From: Epiperipatus broadwayi
Taxonomy: Eukaryota; Onychophora; Udeonychophora; Euonychophora; Peripatidae
Length of the DNA: 64,000 nt
Direction: 5' to 3'
NCBI GenBank assembly: GCA_028023455.1
Contig: JAQFVV010012405.1
Coordinates: forward strand, 12,325,423 to 12,389,422
The translations under genes were made by a program, and so were the position numbers. The notes below the pieces were generated by a model, which saw only the letters and a program-made list of their open reading frames with translations, did no database searches and had not been told where the DNA came from. Of the stretch, positions 27,726 through 38,952 are shown one piece after another. The stretch's first letter is position 1, and each line of letters starts with the position of its first letter.

Positions 27726-27999
27726 GGGATATTGTCTATGCAACCATAATCTAAGGCTGCAAGTTGCATTATTCTATTTTTTTACCAGATAAGAAATGAA
27801 AATAGTTTTGTAATAAAAGTTAATGAAAGTATTTAATTAAACAGTGATTTCATTTGATTCAGCAGACAATGGATGATTCTAAAGATCAAGATTCATGATT
27901 CGAAATTCAGCTGTTTCAATTTCAAGCTCAAACTTCTCATAAACCCTCAGAGCAATAAACTATTCGACTGCATTTTATTTTTAATATTCTTTTGGGTGT

Positions 28000-29409
28000 A
28001 ACATTTTCTAATAAATTGATTAATATATTATATTTAAATTGTTCTAAAAAATAATTATATTTTTGTTTTAATAAAAAATATATTTATTTATTTTGTAAAT
28101 TTTAAATCTATTTAAAATAATAAATACACAAATATTTTCTAAGCATAATTATTTGTGACTTTGTTCAAATTCATAAAATTCTAAATCCAAACTGGATAAG
28201 AGCAAGTGATTTCAAATAACAATATTCAACTTATATATATATTTATACAACTATTAGAAACCTGTCAACACTTAGACAATCCCAATATAGATAAAAATCA
28301 ACAATTTCAAACTGTTGTCAAGGCAACCTCTTTTTAAATATACAATTTAAAAAAGATAAAATAATGTAGCGTTATTAATCGGGAATTCATAAGATAAATC
28401 GGTTCCTAGATGTGACAGGTCTTGGCCATGATCCATGGGCTCCAAAGTAAGTAATTCTACTATTGCATCAAACCATACTTTTAAGTATAAGTAATATATT
28501 TAATATACATATATGTAAACATATATTTAAATATACTTAATTAATTAAAATAGCCAATTAAACCTCAAACATATTCATTCATAATAATATAAAAAATTCA
28601 ATAAAACATTAAACATATATTAACATTTACCACTACATTATTGATATAACATCAGCCACTCTCAATTGGTAGATCTTGAAATTAAAAAAAGCTTGATTCT
28701 AAAAGTGGGAAAATAAATTTAAATTTTTAAAAAATCTAACGTAAATTATAATAATCGACGATACTTCGTTATTTTTATGTATAATAAATAGTGAAATATT
28801 AGTAGGGTGCATTTATGCATTAATGAAGAAAATAATTAATCTTTATCCTATGCCGAAGTTTAATATCATGATTGTTTTTCATCGCATTAAATTGCATTCG
28901 ATTTAATCTACTCTAAAAGAGTATCAAATAAACCTCTATAATAAAAATTTATTTATTTTGCGTTCACATAAATTATTTGTAATGCACTATTATTATAATA
29001 ATTTACAAACAATTGGCTGGGATTTTACTATACAATGATTATTATATATAACTAACGAAAACATTCATTTAGACATAAGTAATGTATCCAAGAATATGTA
29101 AACACATTTATATAAACAAGCAATTAAACTGCAGTTAAATGTGAAGATAGATATTTCTGTATATAATATTCTTGAATATTATAGACTTTTTAAAACACAA
29201 ACATCTATCAATCTGTTCTATTATGTAAAAAATTATTACTTCTGCTAAACGTTTAACTTTTATATATAGATTTTTTATTAATATTAAAGATTAACTATAA
29301 CGTTTTTTTTTTATTATTTAAAAAGCAATTTATTGATCATAATGATTTTATCTATTTTAACTTGCACACTCATGTACAAATCTTTTATATATATATATAT
29401 ATGAGTTAT

Positions 29410-29444
<35 letters not shown>

Positions 29445-29560
29445 TTATTTGAATTATTCTTGCAAGCATACTTTTATAATTAATGGAATAAACAATTTCT
29501 AAATGCAGTTAGCTTTCGTCAAATCTTCCAAATATATAGCCCAATGCAGAACAAAAACAG
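28000..29560. other. AT-rich non-coding stretch
   Basis: No gene recognised. It contains (AT)n runs at 29385-29403 and 29414-29440, each followed by the same ATGAGTTATTTGAAT, a small local duplication. Confidence 0.5.
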
Positions 29561-29572
29561 CTCTCTTAAAAA

Positions 29573-29629
29573 AATAGTGGAAAGTGTTCTGAAGAAGGCC
29601 ACTAGTTAATTGAAACTGTCAAAACTGTT
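29573..29629 (+). ncRNA. degraded hammerhead ribozyme candidate
   Basis: Core CUGAAGA (29589-29595) and GAAA (29612-29615) are 16 bases apart, followed by CUGUC with a GUC triplet ending at 29620. AAUAGU (29573-29578) could pair with ACUGUU (29624-29629) as upper stem I. Stem II does not pair convincingly and lower stem I has a mismatch, so an active ribozyme is unlikely. It lies just before Penelope-like debris, where such motifs are expected in the terminal repeats. Confidence 0.35.
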
Positions 29630-29999
29630 ATAAATCTTCTATCATATACAAAAAATATTACTGATCAAAGCTGTGAATTACCATGTGTTCATGTGAAATA
29701 TTATTTTTTTTATAATGTAGATATTATTAATGCTTTAGCAGTTGATATTTTTTTAGCTTCTAACAGTTAGTTGGGATTAATTTTCAACTTTTTACTTTAC
29801 AAAATTTACCTTTATTTTTATTATATTTTTACAAGTTTCAAATTACTTCTTAGAGACAAGTTTATGAAGAAAAAGCTATTCTTAAAAAATATTATTTCAA
29901 CTTTGAAAATATAAAAGAAAACATTTAATTGAAATGCACAATAAAAATAATAACTTTTTCCTTATTCAACAATCACTATAAGTATTGTTGATAAAATGT

Positions 30000-30560
30000 C
30001 ATAAATTAAAAAATTTGATTTGTTTTAACTCATTTTCTAAAACCTAAATAAATTATTGTTCAGATTATTTAAAGCTAACAAAATTTTATTTAAAAATTCA
30101 AATATTATTCATAATTATCTTTAAAACATCAAAAACATCTATTAAAATGATGCTTTATTTCCACCAATTACAAGTTGTGATTGTATGTCAGTGATTTCTT
30201 GTCATCTAAAACTAAATATTTTTAAATAAAATCTAATCACACTATCCTTCTCAAAAAATAAATATTACACAAACATTCTACAAAATTAATCCTAAATATG
30301 TAAACAAAATATTTAAAATATATGTTTTTATTTTTGAAACTATTTATCAGCAGTATTATTGACTTATTGCTGGTTCATTTGTTATATATATTATTGTAAA
30401 ATAATGACATATTGAGGTGTTTTTTTTTTAATTAATAAATCGATATTATTTTACTTTCACATTTTGTCATCAAATGAGCACTTGACTGGTAAACAAATAC
30501 TAAAGATAGCTGCAATAGAGTGAATTGAAGCCAAAGTGCCCACAATACCTTTAATATCAT
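30000..30560 (+). repeat. dispersed block A, copy 1 (linked to Penelope-like debris)
   Basis: Aligns with 42890-43520. Shared landmarks: TAAATTATTGTTCAGATTA, CCAATTA near a CACAAC/GTGAT pair, AAATATTACA, CCTAAATATGTAAAC-like text, AATAAATC(G/A)ATATTATTTTA and CTAAAGATAGCTGCA. Identity is about 70%. No ORF of note; possibly an untranslated part of the element. Confidence 0.6.
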
Positions 30561-31664
30561 TATCATTCTATATTCAAAACTAATATAGTGTTAATATTTT
30601 ACAGTTTATATTCATCGTGTTTTAAAAAAATCCTTATCATAGTCAAATACATATTATAGAATTATTTGCTGAATTGGATTCAAAACTTTATTTCAGTTGT
30701 TTGAATAAGATACTAATATGGATAATTTAATACGTGAAAGATAGGTTTTTTAAAAACATAGTTTAACATTTCCAAACAATTGACTTGGAATTGTGCTTAA
30801 TATTGTGTCACAATTTATTCATATATAGATAGTATTCGATATATAGGTAAACTATTATTAATATGAAATTCTTGCTGCTGAAAATGTAAATAACCATTAA
30901 TATTATTATCTAGAGTTATATATATATTGAAATATTTTATAATACTAAAGTATCACCAGAAAATTTTTAATTAATAGTGAATTTTTTTTTCCATATGTCA
31001 TAGCAAAATATCATTAAATTGTTTTTATTAACATTTAAATAAATGTTTATTGCTAGGAAGGTCGTGTGATGTTAGCTACAGAAGTTCTATCAGTGCTTTG
31101 AACCCAAAATTATTGTAAATATCAATATTAAGATAATGAATAGGCAGTATGTGGTTAAAATTAGATATTTTATTAAATTTTATATTATATACACAATGGT
31201 CAAACATTCAGTATAAAAATTATTTATCCACAATGTTCTTATAGATATATACTTAATGTAACAATCAATCTATATATGATTGAAACAAACAACTAATTAT
31301 ATTTACAATTATTTAATTATCAACTTGTCTTTCATCCCATATCGACATGTTTCCAAGATATAGTTTCATATATCATCTCTAGATTTAATGTGTTTGTGGA
31401 ATATTTTTGGATTGCCATTAAATGTAAAGTTACATGTAAATTTAAGTAAATTTATAATAAATATTACAATGATTTAGTAAATGTTTATACATTTAACAGC
31501 ACAACAGGTTTTGTTCATATTACAAATATTTATTTTATTCAGCCAAGTGCTTGCAATACTACAACATATAATCATAGCATTATACAATTAAAGATTGTTG
31601 AACTCTCATTGTAATGTTGTTTGTATATTATAGATTGAATTAGTATAAAATTTAATTTTAGAAA

Positions 31665-32200
31665 GCTACACACCAAGTTGTGTACAAAATTATGTGCAAA
31701 AAGTCATATTGCTTAAAGGCTTACTATGGAGAAACAAGACCTAACCTGATTTACAAGACTGGCCCAGCACAATTATCTATACAATGGAGCTGAGAAAGGC
31801 AGTAAACACTCATCTATATTTTTAGATCATGAGATACAATCAGACCACAACTTTGATCTCTTTAGGACTGACATTGTTTGCTCTGAGAGAAATGACAGGG
31901 AAAAAAGGTGAAGGAGGTGTGATCTATACCCAAAGATATGCACACCACAGATAAAACAAAACTAGCATCCCTCTTTCTCAAAAATGCATCTATAACTTCC
32001 AGTGCAGTTTTTAGAATGTAAATTAACTTCTAAAATTCAATTTTATGCTAATTTGATCTATAGTATACAAAACAACTTTAAAATGAGAGTTCAATTACCT
32101 TTAGTTGAATAATACTGTGATTATAATATGTTTTAGTAGTGAAATTGCTTATCTGAAAAAAATTAAATATCTGTAACATGAATGAAACCTGTTCTGTAGT
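31665..32200 (+). pseudogene. GIY-YIG endonuclease fragment of a Penelope-like element, copy 1
   Basis: The plus strand at 31665-31780 translates to VVYKIMCKKSYCLKAYYGET followed by RPNLIYK. This is the GIY (VYK), Cys-X(n)-Cys and YIG (YYG) pattern of the GIY-YIG domain found at the C-terminus of Penelope-like reverse transcriptases. A second stretch in another frame reads DHEIQSDHNFDLFRTDIVC, the domain's His-rich C-terminal part. Stops and frame changes break it. It aligns with 40840-41340, including about 250 bp of downstream non-coding sequence. No RT catalytic region was found upstream. Confidence 0.7.
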
Positions 32201-33520
32201 TAATAGGTAGAAAATAGGTAAAAAAAAATTTTATAGAATAAATATTAAATTAATTACACTAATTAATTCTTTCAGAATTCTGATTCTAAGATTACAGTAA
32301 CAAAGATGGAAGTTTTGTAACTTCAATTTGAATTTACTATCTTGTAGAAATATTTAGCATTTGGGATTTTGCATTCATCTGGTGGCAAAAATTGGAATTA
32401 AACTAATAGTTATTTATTACTTTTAAAAAAATTTTAATTTTTTACTATTGTATAGAGACAACTAAGGCAAAGAAGCTGTCAATGCTGTTCATTAGGAGTT
32501 GCTTTATTCCCAGACATGAGAGCACTTGTGGTGGTTTTTAAGAGTGCTTCTTTTTTTTTTTGCTTATATTTTTAAAATGACAGCATGTATTTTTTGCAGT
32601 TTGTTTATGTGTTCATGATTAATTTTGCAAAATATTTGTGAAATATTTAATTAAATTCAGATTTTAGTTGGATGTATTTGCTTTTAAAAGAAAAGACAAG
32701 AGAAGCAGTAATAAGGTAAAACAAACAAGTTGCAATTGGTTAAAAATGAATACTTATTAATGACTATAGCAGTTATTTGAAACTGTTTTTTAAATACAGG
32801 AAATCCTCTATTTTCATACATTCTACATTGTACGATTCACTATTTTGTACAAAGGGCTATAGAAAAAGACACAGTGTGTTATGGAATTTTTTATTAAGTA
32901 AAAAAAAAGAGTACAATTGAACTATACTAATCAGTAAAGTGTTATTTATTTATTGTATATTTGAGTCATGTGTCTATTATATCACAATCATCAATTAGTA
33001 CTCAATTAATGATTTACATTTTTAGATAATATTAAGTTGTAACTCCTTAGTATTATTAATTTTAGTTTTAAAATTGTAATAAATTTATTTCTCTTAATTT
33101 GAGATATATTTTGATTGCTTTTATTCTTTAAGAATTTTCCTCATCAATTACATAAAAAATTGACAGGGTTTTGACTCCTCTATCAACTATGATCCCAACA
33201 ATTAATTTCTCATACAGTAAATGGTGCTTCAGAAAATCTAAAATATAATTATGAATAGGAGCAAAAGCCTATGCAAATTTAAAAATATTTTAAATAATTA
33301 GCATGTCACTTTATTTGTATAATCATAATAAAACTAATAAACCCAATGAAAAGAGTATTGAATTTTAAATTTTCTGAAAAATAAGCAAAGCAATTTACTT
33401 ATTTTTCTACCTTATAATTTTTTTAATAAACCTAATTACTATATATCTTTATACATTTTTAATAATTTTATAAATATTAATCTTTTATCTTATTCATATT
33501 TTTGATTGATTTTTTTGCAT
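32201..33520. other. AT-rich stretch with a possible block C shared with 38.4-38.7 kb
   Basis: AGCACTTGTG(G/A)-type text near 32520 followed by a T-rich run and ATGACA resembles 38600-38655 (AAGCACTTGTGAGAATTTTT and ATGACAACA). The similarity is weak. No gene seen. Confidence 0.35.
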
Positions 33521-33526
33521 AAACTT

Positions 33527-33620
<94 letters not shown>
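33527..33620 (+). repeat. (AT)n(GT)n microsatellite
   Basis: A short AT run followed by about 40 uninterrupted GT units (33540-33620). The overlapping ORF is a repeat translation. Confidence 0.97.
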
Positions 33621-33621
<1 letters not shown>

Positions 33622-33754
33622 TATTCGAAATTTGTATAACATTGAAACTTTTAAAAAATTTACTTCTAACACTTTAATTATTTCAATAATAATGTAATAA
33701 AATTTAAGGTAATAAATTTAAAAAAAAAGTAAAAGACTACCAGTATACATTAAT

Positions 33755-34115
33755 CATCATCATCAACAACAACCATTATCAATCCAATGCAGGATGACGG
33801 TCTCTCCAAGTTCAAGTCATCTTCTCCGATTTTTAGCTTCTCTTCTCCATATCACCCCTGCACACTTTCGTATTTCATCCATCCATCTCACATGTGGTCT
33901 CTTTCTGGGTCTTTTACAATCACTTGGAATCCAGTTTAAAATTTCAATTGTCCATCTATTATCATCTCTTCTAGCAATATGTCCAGCCCAACTCCACTTC
34001 AGTCTTTTAATTTTTTTAATGAGGTCAGTAACACCTGTTTGTTCTCTTACCTATATATTGCGTTTTCGATCTCTTCTTGTTACTCCCAACATGCATCTCT
34101 CCTTACTAATACTCC
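33755..34115 (-). pseudogene. C-terminal end of an RTE-like LINE ORF, degraded
   Basis: On the minus strand the segment translates, with stops, to IEILNWIPSDCKRPRKRPHV followed by RWMDEIRKCAGV, WRREAKNRR and LELGETVILHWID. The R-P-x-x-RW-D-E-I and W-x-x-A-x-x-R pattern is the usual tail of RTE-type (endonuclease plus RT) LINE proteins. A CAT/CAA-rich microsatellite-like run follows at the 3' end (33757-33780), as is common for this clade. Only the last ~100 codons are present, consistent with 5' truncation. Confidence 0.7.
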
Positions 34116-34795
34116 TCATTAAAAAATAAATAATTTAAAACTACTATTTGATGGGGTTTTTTTACATTGCTCTATTTTCGTAAATTTCAACTTTTATACA
34201 TGTTTCAGTATCCAATTAGGTACACATGTTGAGGACTAAATAGAATTATAAGTGAAATTTTAAATTGTTTGCAGTTTAGAAATAAAGTTGAAGCATCTTT
34301 TATTTTGATCTTTAAATATTCTTATAGTAATTGAAGCTAGAAACACAATTAGGAAATACTATTGTTCTGATTATATAAATTATTATTATTTTTCTATATT
34401 TGCAAAAATTAAATAATATTTTTAAAAATGATTTTTATTTATAAACTTGCATTTCTAAAAAATAATTGGAAGATTTTGAAAAACTAATGTAAAATAAAAA
34501 TTGATTTAAAAAAAAAAAATTGGAAATGTTATTCCAACAACTGCTAGGAATTGTCAAAAAATAAAAAACTGCAAAAAGATTTAAATAATATGGTTGAGCT
34601 TTTAAAATTGTGTGACTCAAGAAATGATAAGTTAAGATTGAGAGAAGAGTTTCATTCAAATGTCTGAAATATTTTTTTCCATTAACATTACTTATCTCAA
34701 AATATATTCCGACATCTTGTTTCAACTTTATTCAGTATATTATATCTTACAGAGCAATATTATGATTGTAATTTTGCTAATTACTCATTTCTATT

Positions 34796-35086
34796 GAAAC
34801 ATATATTCAGAAGTATAAATAAAATTCAGATAATGCTTAAATCTAAATTTATATGAACTTAATTCTTTCACTGAGTATCATCATCATCATCATTATCAAC
34901 CATTATCAATCCACTGCAGGATGAAGGTCTCTCCAAGTTTAATCCATCTTCTCTGATCTTTAGCTTCTCTTCTCCACATCACCCCTGCACACTTTCTTAT
35001 TTCATCCATCCATCTCACATGTGGTCTCTTTCTGGGTCTTTTACTAACCCATTCCATTTTAGATTCATAGAAACATATATTCAGAA
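34796..35086 (-). mobile_element. second RTE-like LINE tail, flanked by a 17 bp direct repeat
   Basis: 34877-35045 is nearly identical to the start of the 33.8 kb copy (TCATCAT run, CTCTCCAAGTT, ACCCCTGCACACTTTC and CACATGTGGTCTCTTTCTGG). The insert is bracketed by GAAACATATATTCAGAA at 34796-34812 and 35070-35086, a plausible target-site duplication. About 64 bp of unrelated sequence lies between the left repeat and the tail. Confidence 0.7.
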
Positions 35087-35175
35087 AAGGTTCATTTTTT
35101 TTTGGTATGTTTCTAAATTAAGTTGCTTTTTTAAAAATACACCAGATATTGTTGCACTTTTTATTAAAGATAAAT

Positions 35176-35584
35176 TAGGTCATGTGATATCTGACTTGAT
35201 TTTTTTGTAAATTTATTTTTTGTTATTAAGACTTTGATGATTTTATATTGCTAAAGCTATTAATATGTGGTGTATCTAAACTTAATTCAGTCCCATATGG
35301 TCATTTATGTTAGATAGCTGGATTGGAAGACATATGTGTGTCTAAAAATTTCAGATTTTCTACTTAATAGTTGTACATTAGATAAAATGGTGGGCTTGGC
35401 CTGTTATTTTTAATCTAATGCTTGAATATCCTAGCATCTCACTGAGGATGCCAGTAGCAGAAACCAGTCTGGGGTTGGGATATTCTGCAAAGCTTGTTAA
35501 GAGCTTATTTGTGAGCTCTATATATAACATTTGAAATACAAGCTTATTAGTTAGGGCATGTGACATCTGACTTGATTTTTTTTA
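35176..35584 (+). mobile_element. hammerhead-bearing short repeat, family 2, copy at 35.3 kb, with flanking direct repeats
   Basis: The body (35290-35550) aligns with 27490-27725. It sits between two ~31 bp near-identical segments, 35176-35206 and 35553-35584, both reading TAGG(T/G)CATGTGA(T/C)ATCTGA followed by CTTGATTTTTT. These could be a long target-site duplication or a local duplication caused by insertion. Confidence 0.7.
35424..35485 (+). ncRNA. type I hammerhead ribozyme motif
   Basis: Order: GAAUAU (35424-35429), UCUCA (35437-35441), core CUGAGGA (35442-35448), UGC-CAGUA-GCA (35449-35459), GAAA (35460-35463), CCAGUC with GUC ending at 35469, UGGGG (35470-35474) and AUAUUC (35480-35485). 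CUGAGGA fits the CUGANGA consensus. Lower stem I relies on two G-U pairs, and the stem III palindrome is broken (ACCAGU), so this copy looks weaker than the 27.6 kb one. Confidence 0.75.
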
Positions 35585-35921
35585 AAAAAAAATAACATAA
35601 ATTGTTTATTGTCTTGAGTATAGCAGAATCATCATTTATTTTACTTATTTGTTTATTTTGTAATTTGCAATCAGTTTAATTTTAACCTAACATTTATATG
35701 ATATAATTTTAAATTTATTTTAGATATATCAATGTATATTGAAATGGAGGTAATTTTTTTGACAATCTTTAAATTATATACATACTTAAATATTTATTTT
35801 AATTTTTTAATATAATCCATGTAATTAGAAGGGATTTGAACTCAGTCTTTCAAGCTCCCTATAGCTATCCACTTCATCTTATACAAACAATACACATGAA
35901 CACATACATGTGAAAAAAATA

Positions 35922-35979
35922 AATCATCTTCAATATACATATTTCATGCTGAACCAGAACTCATCAGTTGGTCCAGATT
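35922..35979 (-). ncRNA. type I hammerhead ribozyme motif (left foldback arm)
   Basis: Minus-strand order: AAUC upper stem I (35979-35976), CCAA (35971-35968), core CUGAUGA (35967-35961), a 15-base stem II hairpin closed by GUU, GAAA (35945-35942), UAUGUA (palindrome with one G-U), UA ending at 35934, UUGA and GAUU. One mismatch occurs in lower stem I. Confidence 0.7.
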
Positions 35980-36231
35980 CTCATCTCTCACATACATATA
36001 TAATCAGTGCTCAGTTTGAATTAAAATAGCAAATCTTCAAGCTTAAATGGATAGGCTTCAATTTTCTCCACCCTCCAACTCTTCATCCATCTATATCATT
36101 GAAAATCTGATACGGAATGCTCAAAGGCCTTGTCCAACATCAGATTTTCAATGATATAGATAGCTGAAGAGTTAGAGGGTGAAAAAAATTTGAAGTCTTT
36201 CCTGAGCACTGATTATATACGAGTATCAGAG

Positions 36232-36293
36232 ATGATGATCTGGATTAACTGATGAATACTGGTTCAGCATGAAATATGTATATTGGACATCAT
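36232..36293 (+). ncRNA. type I hammerhead ribozyme motif (right foldback arm)
   Basis: Order: AUGAUG (36232-36237), UUAA (36245-36248), core CUGAUGA (36249-36255), stem II CUG-GUU-CAG with flanking AU/AU pairs (36256-36270), GAAA (36271-36274), UAUGUA, UA ending at 36282, UUGG (36283-36286) and CAUCAU (36288-36293). Lower stem I uses two G-U pairs. Confidence 0.72.
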
Positions 36294-36565
36294 TTATCTT
36301 TTTCACTTGTATAAGATGGAGTGGGTAGCTGTAGGGAGCTTGAAAGTTTGAGATCAAATCTTTTCTAATTACATTAAGTTCTGTATAGACAATATACTTT
36401 GTTTAAATATAATATAAACTATATAACACTGTGTAATCAATGAAAGTTCTTTGTAGGGTAATAGAAATAAGTCTTTCATTCCATATGCAGTCCAAACTTT
36501 AACTGGGTAAAACTTAAAATTTTTTGTATAAAAGTATGATTAGAATTTCTTTCAAATATTTTGTG

Positions 36566-36695
36566 ACTAATTATCCTTTATAAATGTCATAGCATTGGCT
36601 GGGATGCGAACCCGCAACCCAGGCAACTGTCTGCAAGTGCAAGGCAGTTGCGCTGACCTCTCGACCACCAATGCAAGACTACTAATTATCCTTTA
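36566..36695 (-). mobile_element. tRNA-derived SINE with target-site duplication
   Basis: The minus strand carries GCATTGGTGGTCGAGAGGTC, then a variable-arm-like middle, then GCGGGTTCGCATCCCAGCC and AATGC. The first seven bases (GCATTGG) pair with CCAATGC at the 3' side, like a tRNA acceptor stem. It is flanked by ACTAATTATCCTTTA at 36566-36580 and 36681-36695. This is the most tRNA-like copy, but it lacks a clear anticodon arm and is an insertion. Confidence 0.88.
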
Positions 36696-36699
36696 TTGA

Positions 36700-38700
36700 T
36701 CAGTAAATGGATATTAGTTATTTTTCGCTGGATTATAAAATAATAATGAAAATCTGCTCAATATCTTATCAACTGACAATTATCAAGTGTGATGAATATT
36801 GGTTTCTCATTCACTGTTATTTTTTACGGACTGGTGAAAGTCTTATCCCTGTGATAGTCTATGTAAAATCTGCACTACTTTTTTTTACTTATAAAAAACA
36901 ATGTCTAACCTTTGATTATTATTACTTTAGATGTGATGAGTTATAATATTAATACCTAGCTTCACATTCTAGAATTTTTAAAAATGATTTACTAAAAATT
37001 GACATAGAAAATATTTTTCAAACATATAGTCAAGGTTGGTGTTTTCCTGAAAGTTTGTGATGATGGTGTTCTAGTTGTATTTTTATATTGCAATTCTTTT
37101 AAAACTCCAATCTACTATCTGACCAGACAAACAATTTATAAAGTAATAATATTTTATTCAAACATTAATAGTTGTAAGCATATTCTTTAAAATTTTGTAC
37201 TTCATTAGATTTAATTGTTTTCCCTGGTGAGACATTTTGTACACTTATAACTTATGTTTTTAGTATTAAACTGTTAGTCTATATCTGAATAATTCAACAA
37301 CATGAACTTGATTTTGGTTGCAATATACATTTAAAATTAAAAATATTCTTAAAATTTATATTCCAACTTTATATATTGAAAAAATTATTTTGTAATGGCT
37401 ACAAAAGATGTCTTCATTATTATTTGCAAAGTAGAGCAGAGACATTTCAGAAAATGAATGAAATCTTTTTAATTGAAATTTTTATATGAAATGCAAATAG
37501 AATAATATTCACTTTTAATAATCTATAAGATTCTGCTTTAAAATATTAAATTACTTTATAATTTTTAAAATGTCTCAAATGTTCTAATACAGTGTCTACA
37601 ATGATGCATTAGACATTATTTTCATATGATGAGGTGATCAGCTAATGTTATATTAGAAGTTATTATCTTCTAATTCAAACAAATAAAACACACACACAAA
37701 CAAATAAAACACACACACATATATATATATAATAGTGTAAAAGATACACTTTTTTTTAATTATTACACAATTATTGTGTAAAAGTAATTATGAATCTTAA
37801 TAAACTTCACTCTAAGAAAAACGTTTTTACGTATTCCAAAATTTATCTTAAAATAATCTCACAAATGGTCTTGAAACAGACTATGAATGTCCATGTCTAT
37901 CAAACATTGAGGCAAGATTACAATACTATGACTTTGACACAATTTGATTATCCTACCTCTTTAGATTTCTTTTTGAACTAAAACATCAAAACACAAAACT
38001 ATACAATTTAACTATTTTAACAAAGAGAAAAATAGTGAAATATCTCAATTGATGGCCATACAGGTGAAATTTGTTATTAACATGATTACAATATTTTTTC
38101 TGGATTTCTCTGCTTAAAGGGTAGAAAATTACTATTGTATCTAAATAAAAAATATTTTTTAAAATATTAAGTACTTATAGTATATAGAGAGCAAAAATTA
38201 TAAAATGTCCATATTCAATTAAGAAAATATTAATTACAGTAATAAAATATTCTATTGGAAAAAAAATTAATTGCTTTGATTTACATAGTTCACTATATTG
38301 GAAAGTAAACTTTAGATAAAAAAAATAGAACCAGTGGGTTAAATTGCAGTAAACAGAACATATTATTTATTAAAACTGTCTAATTAAGATCATTTGTACC
38401 CTTTCCTGGGGGGTGTGATGGGATGTGATCACTTTAACTCATTTTCTTGTGACAATCTTTGCTGGATTTTGTTCATTTGACACAAAACCTGGAATAAAAC
38501 CTCTCAAGATAATAGTATTGAGTATAGTAATGTATTACAAATGAGAAGCAACCATTCTGCAATGTCATTTTTTTGTAATTTCTTGTTTTCCTGCATGAAA
38601 GCACTTGTGAGAATTTTTGGCTGCATTTACATCTTTTTGGATTTTATAAATGACAACAATAATTTTAAAAAATAAATATAATTATATACAGCAATATATA
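36700..38700. other. AT-rich non-coding stretch
   Basis: ORFs at 36707-36946 and 37790-37981 resemble no known protein. Small (CA)n and (TA)n runs lie near 37690-37730. Confidence 0.5.
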
Positions 38701-38710
38701 AAAATAATTA

Positions 38711-38952
38711 TAAATTGACTTTCTAGTACTGGATACTATGATAAGAAAAGCTTAGTATTTACTTAATTTTAAAAGTAGCTTAGTGCTTTTGATATCCTCT
38801 TGGTATTATATTCCTTGCACAGAATGCCTATCTACCATTTAGTATTATGAATATGGTACCAAGAGATTACCAAAAGTGCTAAGCTCCATTTAAAATTAAG
38901 TAAATACTAAGCTTTTATTATCATAGCCTCCTAGCACTAGAAAGTCAATTTA
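38711..38952. mobile_element. 242 bp foldback/MITE-like inverted repeat
   Basis: Arms 38711-38805 and 38857-38952 are reverse complements with a few mismatches, separated by 51 bases. Shared stretches include TTGACTTTCTAGT, AAAAGCTTAGTATTTACTTA and TTTTGGTAATCTCTTGGTA-like ends. No ORF and no obvious target-site duplication were seen. Confidence 0.85.

Larger units (their letters stand above)
35821..36372. mobile_element. foldback of two family 1 hammerhead repeats in inverted orientation
   Basis: The left arm (35821-36111) is the family 1 repeat on the minus strand; the right arm (36139-36372) is the same repeat on the plus strand. They meet around a 27-base centre. Outer ends read GTAATTAGAAGGGATTTGAA and its near complement; inner ends share ATCATTGAAAATCTGAT. 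The arms differ by substitutions and about 57 bp of gaps. Each outer end has a GTTCAAATCC-like B box. A transcript across it could form a ~230 bp hairpin. Confidence 0.85.

Noticed and set aside
31050-31130. Possible tRNA-like B box (GGGTTCAAAGC on the minus strand) and a similar one near 7350-7380
   Set aside because: Single short motif matches without an A box, poly(A) or target duplication; not enough to call an element.
36249-36274. Chance occurrence of hammerhead core words
   Set aside because: I considered that CTGATGA and GAAA could co-occur by chance, but correctly placed stem I and II pairings and a conserved short stem III at several loci argue against it. Other CTGATGA hits (46.35, 49.39, 55.88, 56.21 and 62.57 kb) lack a correctly spaced GAAA and stems and were not called.
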